A stretch of DNA of 55,910 nt, from assembly GCA_944387435.1 (NCBI GenBank), contig CALXEW010000011.1:1-55910 (forward strand), given 5' to 3'. A program made the position numbers and the translations under genes. Within the stretch, counting starts at the first letter, position 1, and the number at the start of each line of letters is the position of its first letter. This document shows positions 36,027 through 43,765 of this stretch, one piece after another. The stretch comes from an uncultured Clostridia bacterium. Lineage in GTDB: Bacteria > Bacillota > Clostridia > TANB77 > CAG-508. Below the pieces are notes generated by a model. The model was not told where the DNA came from. It searched no databases and saw only the letters and a program-made list of their open reading frames with translations.

Positions 36027-37689
36027 TTAGAAAATTCCTACTATATTTTCTTTTTCATCTATATCAATACTTTCAGCTGCTGGAACTTTTGGAAGCCCTG
36101 GCATAGTCATTATTTTACCTGCTAACACTACAATAAATCCAGCTCCTGCTTTTAGTTCTACATCTCTTACATGTATATTATATTCATTATTGCATTCCAA
36201 ATTTTTAGGGTCATCTGAAAATGAGTATTGTGTTTTTGCAATACATACAGGTAATTTTCCATATCCTAAATCTTCTATTCTTTTTATATTTTCTATTGCT
36301 TCATTTGAATATTCTACATCTTTTGCTCCATAAATTTTATTTGCTACCTTTAATATCTTTTCTTTTATTTCTTCATTATCATCATACATAAATTTAAAAT
36401 CTTCTGGCTTATCTACTAATTCTACTAATTTATTTGCAATATCTGTTGCACCTTCTCCTCCTTTTGCCCATCCTTCAACTAAACTAACAGGTATCTTCTT
36501 TTCGTTTAGCCTATTTTCTAGCCATTGAATTTCTTCTTCAGTATCAGATGTATATCTATTTAGTGCAACAATTACATTTAAACCAAATTTATTTTTTAAA
36601 TTATCAATATGACGATATAAATTATCTATTCCTTTTTCTAGTCCTTCTATATTTTCTTCTTGTATTTTATCTTTTTCTACTCCACCATGATATTTAAGTG
36701 CTTTTATTGTTGCAACTAGAACTACTGCATCTGGCTTTAATCCCGCTTTTCTACATTTTATATCTAGAAATTTTTCTGCTCCTAAGTCTGCCCCAAATCC
36801 TGCTTCTGTTATTACATAATCTGAAAGCTTCATTGCCATTTTAGTTGCAATAATGCTATTACATCCATGTGCTATATTTGCAAAAGGTCCTCCATGAACA
36901 ATTGCTGGCGTATGTTCTAAAGTTTGCACTAAATTAGGTTTTATAGCATCTTTTAGAAGAACTGCCATTGCTCCATTTGCTTTTAAATCTCTTGCAAATA
37001 TTGGTTTATCCTCATTATTGTATCCAACAATTATGTTTCCTAATTTTTCTTTTAAATCTTTTAAATCTTTTGATAAACATACAATTGCCATTATCTCTGA
37101 TGCAACTGTTATATCAAAACTATCTTCTCTTGGAACTAGTTTCTTTTCACCTGATAAACCTGTTTCCACTTTTCTTAATTGTCTATCATTTAAATCCATA
37201 CATCTTTTCCAAACTACCTTTTTAAATCCTAATTCATTTCCAAAATAAATATGGTTATCTATCATACTTGAAAGTAAATTATTTGCAGCAGTCATTGCAT
37301 GTAAATCACCTGTAAAATGAAGGTTAATATCTTCCATAGGAGCCACTTGAACTTTTCCTCCACCTGTTGCTCCTCCTTTTATTCCAAAAACAGGACCGTA
37401 GGGATGGTTCTCTTAGTGCTAAAATAGAGTTTTTACCTATTTTTCTTAACCCATCTGCAATTGCAATAGACACTGTTGTTTTTCCTTCCCCTAGAGGTGT
37501 TGGGCTTATTGCTGTCACTAAAACTAATTTTCCATTTTCTTTATCTTTTCTTTTCTCATAAACAGCTTCTGAAATTTTAGCCTTATATTTTCCATATAAT
37601 TCTAAATCCTCATTTTCTATATTTATTTTTTTAGTAATCTTTGCTATTTCTTCTAATTTAGTATTTCTTGCGATTTCTATATCTGTCAT
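36027..37689 (-). CDS. fhs: Formate-tetrahydrofolate ligase, +1 frameshifted
   Basis: Makes 10-formyl-tetrahydrofolate from formate, THF and ATP; a core enzyme of one-carbon metabolism. ATG 37689 follows AAGAGGTGA. P-loop TPLGEGKTT, then LREPSLG, GGATGGGKVQVAPMEDINLHFTGD (about residues 100-125), HGGPFANIAHGCNSI, AGFGADLGAEKF. The gene is in two frames, 37689 to about 37399 and 37397 to 36027. Removing one C (37398) restores 553 residues, the usual length. At the break the frame reads CTA CGG TCC where the invariant REPSLGPVFG needs CTA GGT CCT. Identical form to the breaks in uvrA and the radical SAM gene. Essential function makes inactivation unlikely. Confidence 0.92.
37395..37401 (-). other. 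+1 frameshift site CTA-C-GGT in fhs
   Basis: Minus strand CTA (37399-37401), extra C (37398), GGT (37395-37397). In-frame codon CGG; the unshifted frame runs a further 25 codons or so before a stop. The Gly restored by the shift is invariant in the family. Confidence 0.85.
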
Positions 37690-37705
37690 ATAAATCACCT
37701 CTTAC

Positions 37706-38149
37706 TTATACAATAAATCCTGCAACTATTCCTATTAATGCACCTACAAATACTTGTGTTGGAGTATGTCCTAATACTTCTACAAGCTTTTCTGAAACTT
37801 GAACACCTGTAAGTCCTGGAGTTTCTATTAATTTATTTAATAAGGCTGCTTGTTTTCCTGCGGCTCTTCTTACTCCACATGCATCATACATTACGACAAA
37901 TGCAAATGCAAGTGATAAAGCAAATAATGGAGTTCCTACTCCTTCATTTATTCCAATCAAAGTACATAAACTTGTTACAACAGCTGAATGTGAACTTGGC
38001 ATTCCCCCAGCTCCTAAAATTCTTTTAAAATTAAATTTTTTGGTTGTAACTAAATCATATATTAATTTAAATAATTGTATTCCAAACCATAATAAAAATG
38101 GAACATATACATATTTGTTTTGAATAAATGTCATAAAATTATTATCCAT
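37706..38149 (-). CDS. Divergent PAP2 family (YuiD-like) membrane protein
   Basis: 147 residues, four to five hydrophobic segments, with the DUF212 signature GGMPSSHSAVV (about residues 49-59) and YDACGVRRAAGKQA. Related to PAP2 acid phosphatases; the real substrate is unknown. Start ATG 38149 follows AGGGGAG. Lies between xseB and fhs in the same orientation. Confidence 0.88.
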   Translation of the reverse strand: MDNNFMTFIQNKYVYVPFLLWFGIQLFKLIYDLVTTKKFNFKRILGAGGMPSSHSAVVTSLCTLIGINEGVGTPLFALSLAFAFVVMYDACGVRRAAGKQAALLNKLIETPGLTGVQVSEKLVEVLGHTPTQVFVGALIGIVAGFIV

Positions 38150-38171
38150 TGTAAAAAATTCTCCCCTTTAA

Positions 38172-38393
38172 CTATTCTTCTGTTTCGAAGTTTTCTTCCC
38201 TGGTTTCACCATTTTCATTTACTAGCATAGTAATCTTCTTCTCAGCTTCTTGTAACGTTTTATTACATTCTTTTGAAATTCTAATTCCTTCTTCAAATTT
38301 TGCTACAGAATCATCAAGATTTAACTCTCCTTTTTCTAATTCAGAAACAATTTTTTCTAAGTTTTCCATTTGTTCTTCAAAACTTTTACTCAT
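38172..38393 (-). CDS. xseB: Exodeoxyribonuclease VII small subunit
   Basis: 73 residues. Small helical partner of XseA: MENLEKIVSELEKGELNLDD, then KFEEGIRISKECNKTL, the family pattern. ATG 38393 follows AGGAGAAAG; 20 bases after xseA. Confidence 0.95.
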   Translation of the reverse strand: MSKSFEEQMENLEKIVSELEKGELNLDDSVAKFEEGIRISKECNKTLQEAEKKITMLVNENGETREENFETEE

Positions 38394-38413
38394 AATACTT
38401 TCTCCTATCTTTT

Positions 38414-39607
38414 TTAATCAATCACAGCATTTTTATTTCCATCTGTAAATCTTAGTTCTACTTTATCTCCTTTTTGTAATTCTTCTTTACTTCTTATTAT
38501 TTTTCCGTTTTTTTGGGTTAATGAATATCCTCTAGATAATGTCTTTAAAGGACTTAAAGCATCTAACTTAGATATCAATTCAATATATTTACTCTTCTCT
38601 TTTTCTTGTTTTATCTTTATAGAAGCTTCTAATCTTTTTGATAAATTATCAATTAATAAATAGCTATCATTAACCTTTCTTAATGGCTCTTTAAACACAA
38701 TGCTTGCCATACATTTATCATATCTAAGCTTCATTACTTCAACTTTTTTTAGCAAAGCCATTCTTAACCTATCTTGGTAGCTTTCTATTTTTTTCTTAAC
38801 CTCATACACATCAGGAACTGCAAGCTCTGCAGCAGCTGATGGTGTTGGTGCTCTTAAATCTGCTACAAAGTCTGATATTGAAAAATCTGTCTCATGCCCT
38901 ACTGCTGATATTATTGGTATTTTTGAATCATATATAGCTCTTGCAACAATTTCTTCATTAAAAGGCCATAAATCTTCCAATGAGCCTCCACCACGTGCTA
39001 AAATCAAAACATCTGCTAGTTTATTTTCATTCATAAATTTGATTCCAGAAGCTATCTTTTCAGCAGCTCCCTCACCTTGCACAGGAACAGGAAGTAGCCT
39101 TATATATACATTTGGATTTCTCCTTGTTGAAACATTTATAATATCTCTAATTACAGAACCTGTTTGTGAGGTTAAAACTCCAATCACTTTTGGTATAAGA
39201 GGTATTTTTTGTTTATGTGCTTCGGAAAACAATCCTTCTTTTTCTAATTTTTCTTTTAATTCTTTATATTTAGTATATAAATCACCTAAGCCATCTTCTT
39301 CCATTATCTTTACATATATTTGATAAATTCCGTCTCTTTCAAAAACAGAAACACTTCCCAAAACTATAACTTTCATACCATCTTTTGGCATGAAAGTTAA
39401 TTTTTCAGCATATGTCTTAAAACATACACACTTAATCAAAGAATTCTCATCTTTTAATGTAAAATACATATGTCCGGTATAATGATTTTTAAAATTTGAT
39501 ATTTCTCCTTTAACTAAAATCTGACTCAAATTTTCATCATTTGCAAATTTATCTTTTATATATCTGTTTAAATCAGAAACAGTAACTGCTAAGTCTCCAT
39601 ATCTCAT
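38414..39607 (-). CDS. xseA: Exodeoxyribonuclease VII large subunit
   Basis: 397 residues from ATG 39607 (AAAGGATGA lies nine bases before; an ATG three codons earlier is within the ribosome site). Nuclease acting on single-stranded DNA from both ends. N-terminal OB fold (VSDLNRYIKDKFANDENLSQ, VKGEISNFKNHYTGHMYFTLKD), catalytic domain with TSQTGSVIRDI, ARGGGSLEDLWPFNEE, SAVGHETDFSISDFVADLRAPTPS in separate segments from about 130 to 270, then a coiled-coil region. Confidence 0.95.
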   Translation of the reverse strand: MRYGDLAVTVSDLNRYIKDKFANDENLSQILVKGEISNFKNHYTGHMYFTLKDENSLIKCVCFKTYAEKLTFMPKDGMKVIVLGSVSVFERDGIYQIYVKIMEEDGLGDLYTKYKELKEKLEKEGLFSEAHKQKIPLIPKVIGVLTSQTGSVIRDIINVSTRRNPNVYIRLLPVPVQGEGAAEKIASGIKFMNENKLADVLILARGGGSLEDLWPFNEEIVARAIYDSKIPIISAVGHETDFSISDFVADLRAPTPSAAAELAVPDVYEVKKKIESYQDRLRMALLKKVEVMKLRYDKCMASIVFKEPLRKVNDSYLLIDNLSKRLEASIKIKQEKEKSKYIELISKLDALSPLKTLSRGYSLTQKNGKIIRSKEELQKGDKVELRFTDGNKNAVID

Positions 39608-39622
39608 AATATTCATCCTTTT

Positions 39623-40024
39623 CTATTCTTTTACTACATTTGCTAAAACTCCATTAACAAATTTTTTAGAGCTCTCTTCTCCATATTTTTTTGCTAGTTC
39701 TACTGCTTCATTTATTGCTACCTTAAAAGGTAATTCTTTATACTTTATTTCATATATAGCTAATTTTAATATGCTTAAATCTATTTTAGAAATACGATCA
39801 ATTTTCCAATCAGATTTTAAATACTTTTCAATCTCACTTAATATTTCTTTTTCATTGTTATCAATTCCAAATATTACATCTTTTATATAATCTATTGCAT
39901 TTCCATTTTCTATTTCATTGCTTTCCAAATAAAGATCTACTTGCTCTTTAAGGTTTACATCTTTTTGTATTTCTAAACTATATATTAACTTAAAAGCCTG
40001 TTCTCTTATTTCTGAACGATTCAT
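39623..40024 (-). CDS. nusB: Transcription antitermination factor NusB
   Basis: 133 residues, all-helical: [18 protein letters not shown] at the N-terminus and [21 protein letters not shown] near the C-terminus with [10 protein letters not shown]. Works with NusE in rRNA antitermination. Position between the asp23/amaP group and xseA is the usual one in Clostridia. Confidence 0.95.
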   Translation of the reverse strand: MNRSEIREQAFKLIYSLEIQKDVNLKEQVDLYLESNEIENGNAIDYIKDVIFGIDNNEKEILSEIEKYLKSDWKIDRISKIDLSILKLAIYEIKYKELPFKVAINEAVELAKKYGEESSKKFVNGVLANVVKE

Positions 40025-40036
40025 TTCTATTCCTTC

Positions 40037-40240
40037 CTACATTTTATCGATAAAATTCTTTAATTTTGTTTTTACATCTTCTTTATTTTGTTGTACATAA
40101 TTTCCAATTATAGCTCCAAGTATTATAACAACTATTGCTAATATTAAATCTTGTAATCTTGTTATTAATATTAAAATGGCTATAACTATACCAATAATTG
40201 CACCTTTATAATGCTCCCAAAAGTCCTTAAATCCATTCAT
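40037..40240 (-). CDS. DUF2273 small membrane protein
   Basis: 67 residues with two hydrophobic helices (about 14-30 and 33-48) and a charged tail. DUF2273 proteins accompany AmaP and Asp23; role unclear, likely a membrane partner of the Asp23 scaffold. ATG 40240 follows AAAGGAATG. Confidence 0.9.
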   Translation of the reverse strand: MNGFKDFWEHYKGAIIGIVIAILILITRLQDLILAIVVIILGAIIGNYVQQNKEDVKTKLKNFIDKM

Positions 40241-40261
40241 ATTATCATTCCTTTCTGTTTT

Positions 40262-40813
40262 TTAAGCTTCTTGTTCTTTTGCTGCAACTTTCTTTACAGT
40301 TATATTTACTTCTTTTACTTCTAAATCAGTGGCTCTTTTTATTTTTTCTTTTATTTTAGTTTGAAGATTTGCTGATAAATCTTTAATAACTGCATCTGAA
40401 CTTATTATTAAATTTACATACACTTTTACATTATTTTCTTTATCTAATTCAACTCTTGTTGTAACATCTTCTGCACTTTGGAAATTTAATGCTACTGAAT
40501 TTACTAAATTCTCTATTGTTTCCTTAGAAATCATAAGCTTTCCACTTTCATTTTCTAATAAAACCCCTTGTCTTTCTTTTATTTGTTCTTTTGATGTCGC
40601 ATCAAAGAAAATACATTTTATTGAAAGTAAAATAAATATTATTGATACTCCAAGTAATATCTTACTTGATGTTTCTCCTACTATAAGTCTGTAAACCATA
40701 TTTCCAACTAAATCCATATCTAGCCATCCAAATATTAATAAGCATAATACTATTGATAATATTAATATAATATTAGAATATATAATTAATGTAATTTTTT
40801 CTAAAGTTTTCAT
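40262..40813 (-). CDS. amaP: Alkaline shock response membrane anchor protein AmaP
   Basis: 183 residues, two N-terminal membrane helices (about 9-29 and 51-69), then a cytoplasmic domain resembling Asp23 (NLVNSVALNFQSAEDVTTRVELD, ADLEVKEVNITV-like end). In Staphylococcus the protein fixes Asp23 to the membrane. Followed directly by DUF2273. Confidence 0.88.
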   Translation of the reverse strand: MKTLEKITLIIYSNIILILSIVLCLLIFGWLDMDLVGNMVYRLIVGETSSKILLGVSIIFILLSIKCIFFDATSKEQIKERQGVLLENESGKLMISKETIENLVNSVALNFQSAEDVTTRVELDKENNVKVYVNLIISSDAVIKDLSANLQTKIKEKIKRATDLEVKEVNITVKKVAAKEQEA

Positions 40814-40861
40814 TTCTTTTATTCTCCTTTTTTATTATTAGATTTTTCATTCTTCCATGTA

Positions 40862-41296
40862 TTATTCTTCATTTTCGTCTGTTTTTTCATTTACTGCTGT
40901 ATCTGTATTCACACCTTGTACATGTACATTTACTTCCTCTACTTTTAGTCCTGTCATACTTTCTACAGCTTTTTTTACTCTATTTTGAATTTCAAATGCT
41001 ACATCAGGTATTCTAGAACCGTATTCAACAATGATATTTACATCTATTTTTGCTTTTCCCTCATTTATTTCCGCCTTAATTCCTTTTGCTAGATTCTTCT
41101 TACCACTAAATACTTCTGATATTCCTCCTGCAAATCCTCCTGCCATTCCAGAAACTCCTGGAACTTCTGAAACTGCAACTCCTGCAATAACTGCAACTAC
41201 ATCATCTGATATTTTTATCCCGTCGTTTTCTGTTTTTATTTCATCTTCTAGTTCTACTATCTCTTCTTTTTTCTCTTCTTTATTTTCTTCACTCAT
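40862..41296 (-). CDS. Asp23/Gls24 family envelope stress protein
   Basis: 144 residues from ATG 41296 (AGGAGGAAA upstream; the frame stays open to 41350). Acidic N-terminus (EENKEEKKEEIVELEDE), then the family domain GIKISDDVVAVIAGVAVSEVPGVSGMAGG and VEEVNVHVQGV. Peripheral scaffold under the membrane, induced by envelope or alkaline stress in Firmicutes. It has its own promoter with a palindrome over the -10 box. Confidence 0.92.
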   Translation of the reverse strand: MSEENKEEKKEEIVELEDEIKTENDGIKISDDVVAVIAGVAVSEVPGVSGMAGGFAGGISEVFSGKKNLAKGIKAEINEGKAKIDVNIIVEYGSRIPDVAFEIQNRVKKAVESMTGLKVEEVNVHVQGVNTDTAVNEKTDENEE

Positions 41297-41310
41297 AATA
41301 ATTTCCTCCT

Positions 41311-41369
41311 TAAAAAAAGATATACTTATATTTCCACATAAGTATATCAATTTTCTTAGATTTTTACAA
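41311..41369 (-). promoter_or_regulatory. asp23 promoter overlapped by a perfect palindrome
   Basis: Minus strand -35 TTGTAA (41364-41369), 17-bp spacer, -10 TATACT (41341-41346). An 11-bp perfect inverted repeat, GATATACTTAT / ATAAGTATATC with an 8-nt centre (41319-41348), starts at the -10 box and is followed by seven T just before the asp23 ribosome site. It may be an operator, or the terminator of the upstream gene. Confidence 0.6.
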
Positions 41370-41405
41370 CCATTTTAATAAAATTTTAATTTATTCTTCT
41401 AAATT

Positions 41406-41876
41406 TTAGCCCCAGAAAATTAATAACGTAAACATTGTTGCTACAATTATTTCTGGTCTTGTCCATTCCTCTGGTATAATTTCAAGTTCTCCCCCTTGTT
41501 TTTCATTAACTATTGCAACTGAATAAGATTCTATATCTTCTGCTTCAAAATAGATATGAAAATCTTGAGTTCTATTTACATCAGTCGTCTCTATCTCTAC
41601 ATATCTTCTTCCTACCATATTATCTCTTGAAGAATATAAATCTATTTCCACATATTTACCTGTTAAATTGTCTTGTTCAGAATCTATTATTGTCCCTTTT
41701 ATTTTTCCATTTACTAATGTTGCTTGTGCTTCTGATATCTGTACTTGTGATGTATTATCTTTTCTTTCAATATCATTATATGAAGAGTTCAACCCAACAG
41801 AAATTATAAATTCTGAAAATATAAAAAAAACAACTATTAATAATGCATATATTAAAAACGTTTTCATTCTTGCCAT
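41406..41876 (-). CDS. Membrane-anchored protein, FxLYD-like
   Basis: 156 residues from ATG 41876 (AAAGGTGG upstream). N-terminal membrane segment (about 5-28), a beta-rich middle with VNGKIKGTIIDSEQDNLTGKYVEIDLYS, resembling FxLYD domains, and a short hydrophobic C-terminus (MFTLLIFWG). No catalytic motif. Directly upstream of asp23 in the same orientation; an envelope role is inferred. Confidence 0.6.
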   Translation of the reverse strand: MARMKTFLIYALLIVVFFIFSEFIISVGLNSSYNDIERKDNTSQVQISEAQATLVNGKIKGTIIDSEQDNLTGKYVEIDLYSSRDNMVGRRYVEIETTDVNRTQDFHIYFEAEDIESYSVAIVNEKQGGELEIIPEEWTRPEIIVATMFTLLIFWG

Positions 41877-41943
41877 ATTTTTTTCCACCTTTTTTACTTA
41901 ATACATATATTATACCAAATAAAAAATTTATTTTCAACCAAGT

Positions 41944-41972
41944 TTGAAAATTATGTTAATTTGTAGTATAAT
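41944..41972 (+). promoter_or_regulatory. Promoter of cassette D
   Basis: -35 TTGAAA (41944-41949), 17-bp spacer, -10 TATAAT (41967-41972). Spacer is 15/17 identical to that of cassette C; the sequence from -10 onward (TATAATTAATATGTGTA) is identical to cassette A. A palindrome AGGC...GCCT within GTATA...TATAC follows at 41981-42007. Confidence 0.75.
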
Positions 41973-42150
41973 TAATATGTGTATAGGCAAATCGCCTTTG
42001 CATATACCTGTTAACTATTTATTAGTTTAGGAGAACACTATGAACAACAACAAACTCAACATTGACCGAGAAAAAGTCCTCTACATCTTTATGCTAATAA
42101 CAATTTCTATTATTATTATTAGCGATATGCTATTTCATCTCCTGGGCCTG

Positions 42151-42300
42151 GTGAACTACCCATTGTCTAAAGCCAATGGGCTTCCTGCTTCATAGACCTC
42201 GTAACCTACTATCTCCACAGGCGTTAATTCGGGCAGTCCCTGCCCTATATTTTTTCTCTATGCTATTTTTCTTAATCCTTCCATTAGGATATTTGTCGCA
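42151..42300 (-). ncRNA. Putative omega RNA (reRNA) of TnpB
   Basis: In IS605-type elements a guide RNA is made from the right end and the 3' end of tnpB. This region has hairpins (GGGCAG-GGA-CTGCCC at about 42230-42245, and the subterminal CCCATTG stem) and ends with GTAGTTCAC. The guide would be read from the flank, about 42131-42150. Boundaries are approximate and based on family knowledge. Confidence 0.45.
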
Positions 42301-43361
42301 GCATTTATATCCCTGTCATGTTTTATTTTGCACTTAGGACATGTCCATTCCCTAACTGATAAATCTTTTGTATCTACATTCTGATATCCACATACAGAAC
42401 ATAGCTGACTACTAGCATAAAAAGTATCTATTTTAATATACTTTCTTCCATTCCATTTAGCCTTATATTCTATTTGTCTTATAAGCTCATACCATGATGC
42501 ATCTATTATTGATTTTGCTAAATGATGATTTTTTACCATATTCTTTATCTGTAAATTTTCTGTAACTATCACTTGGTTTTCGCTGATAATCTTATTAGAA
42601 ACTTTATGTAGATAATCTTTTCTAATGTTACTTATTTTTTCATGGCATATTGCTATTTCTTTTTTCTTCTTTTGGTAATTTTTACTTCCTTTTTCCTTAT
42701 GCGCTAACTCTCTTTGTTTCCTTGCAAGTTTTCTTTCGTATTTCTTTATTGTCTTTGGATTTTCATACTTCTCTCCTTCTGATGTAATACATAAATCCTT
42801 AATTCCTAAATCTAATCCTATATTTTGTTTTGTATGTAGCAATTCTTCACGCTCTGTTTCTACTAATATTGACACATAGTATTTCCCACTTGGAACTTGC
42901 GATACTGTTGCTGATTTTATCTGTCCATTAAATTTTCTGTGTAGTTTTGCTTTTACTCTCTTTAATTTTGGTAATTTTATTTTTCCACTCTTATAATCTA
43001 TTACTATATTTCCATTCGTATAATTGGTCGTATATGATTTATGGTTATCATGCTTACTTTTAAACTTCGGATACCCTGCATTTTCTTTGAAAAATTTCTG
43101 ATAGGCAGTATCCATATTATATATTGCATTCGTAAGAGCAAACTTATCTACATCTTTTAACCATTCGTATTCTTTCTTTAACTTTCTGTTACAATAATTG
43201 TTGCAGCCTATTTTACTGATAGACTTTTTCTCTTTCTCATAACTTTCTTTTCGATATGCTAAAGTTTGATTATACACAAAACGGCAACAGCCAAATGTTT
43301 TTACTATCTGTTCTTTCTGCTCTTTATTGGGATATATTCTATATCTATATGCTTTTAACAT
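42258..43361 (-). CDS. tnpB: RNA-guided endonuclease TnpB
   Basis: 367 residues from ATG 43361 (AGGAGGTGA upstream; the longer open frame is outside the family). N-terminal MLKAYRYRIYPNKEQ, RuvC-like active-site motifs GLDLGIKDL (Asp), VTENLQIKNM (Glu) and DRDINAATNI (Asp), and a zinc ribbon CSVCGYQN...CPKCK. All expected catalytic residues are present, so the protein may be active. Confidence 0.92.
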   Translation of the reverse strand: MLKAYRYRIYPNKEQKEQIVKTFGCCRFVYNQTLAYRKESYEKEKKSISKIGCNNYCNRKLKKEYEWLKDVDKFALTNAIYNMDTAYQKFFKENAGYPKFKSKHDNHKSYTTNYTNGNIVIDYKSGKIKLPKLKRVKAKLHRKFNGQIKSATVSQVPSGKYYVSILVETEREELLHTKQNIGLDLGIKDLCITSEGEKYENPKTIKKYERKLARKQRELAHKEKGSKNYQKKKKEIAICHEKISNIRKDYLHKVSNKIISENQVIVTENLQIKNMVKNHHLAKSIIDASWYELIRQIEYKAKWNGRKYIKIDTFYASSQLCSVCGYQNVDTKDLSVREWTCPKCKIKHDRDINAATNILMEGLRKIA

Positions 43362-43728
43362 TTTAGCTGTCACCTCCTTTTTTCTATACTTACATAAAAA
43401 AATAATATGACATTGTAGTAAATATTTTTTTCTGTTTTTTGATTTATTAATACCGATAGTATAACACAGAAAATATACTTTTGGCAACCTCGACCCATCG
43501 TCTAAAGCCAATGGGATTGCGGTTGCCTTATTTCAAGGCTAACATTCTGTACAGAATTCAGGAAATGCTTTACCTTTTTTCGGCAATCAACTCAGGGATT
43601 GGTCTTGGACTCAGTTTAGCATGGGGAACATCTAAGTTTAGACTTGTATTCTTTATAACAGCTACGGTCTTTTCTGCTTTTGTTTTCTGTGTTCTATCCT
43701 AGGTTGGCTTCAGACCACAGTTGTTGAA

Positions 43729-43765
43729 GACCGCAGTTCACCTGTAAGAACTGCGGTCTACTTTT
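43729..43765 (+). terminator. GC-rich terminator of cassette D
   Basis: GACCGCAGTTC-(8 nt)-GAACTGCGGTC, perfect 11-bp stem, followed by TACTTTTAT. Confidence 0.88.

Larger units (their letters stand above)
42151..43527 (-). mobile_element. IS200/IS605-family element with tnpB only
   Basis: The right end on the minus strand is a typical ...GGGTAGTTCAC ending at 42151. Both ends carry the same subterminal hairpin on the same strand: CCCATTG-TCTAAAGC-CAATGGG (42159-42180) and CCCATCG-TCTAAAGC-CAATGGG (43494-43515), the latter nested in GGCAACC/GGTTGCC (43483-43527). No target duplication, as expected. No tnpA, so it would need a transposase in trans. The exact left boundary is uncertain by about 15 bases. 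Confidence 0.75.
42040..43702 (+). pseudogene. Small membrane protein of cassette D, interrupted by the tnpB element
   Basis: The 5' part begins at ATG 42040 (behind TAGGAG), MNNNKLNIDREKV then a membrane helix, to LLGL at about 42150. The 3' part runs from about 43519 to TAG 43702 (LPYFKANILYRIQEM..., then two hydrophobic helices and FVFCVLS). The parts are in compatible frames if the insertion between them is removed, giving one protein of roughly 97 residues with about three membrane helices. A strong GC-rich terminator follows. Function unknown; composition foreign like the other cassettes. Confidence 0.6.

Noticed and set aside
43481..43702. Independent 73-residue protein starting at TTG 43481
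   Set aside because: Its first part is the insertion-sequence end hairpin; it is better explained as the 3' part of the interrupted cassette gene.
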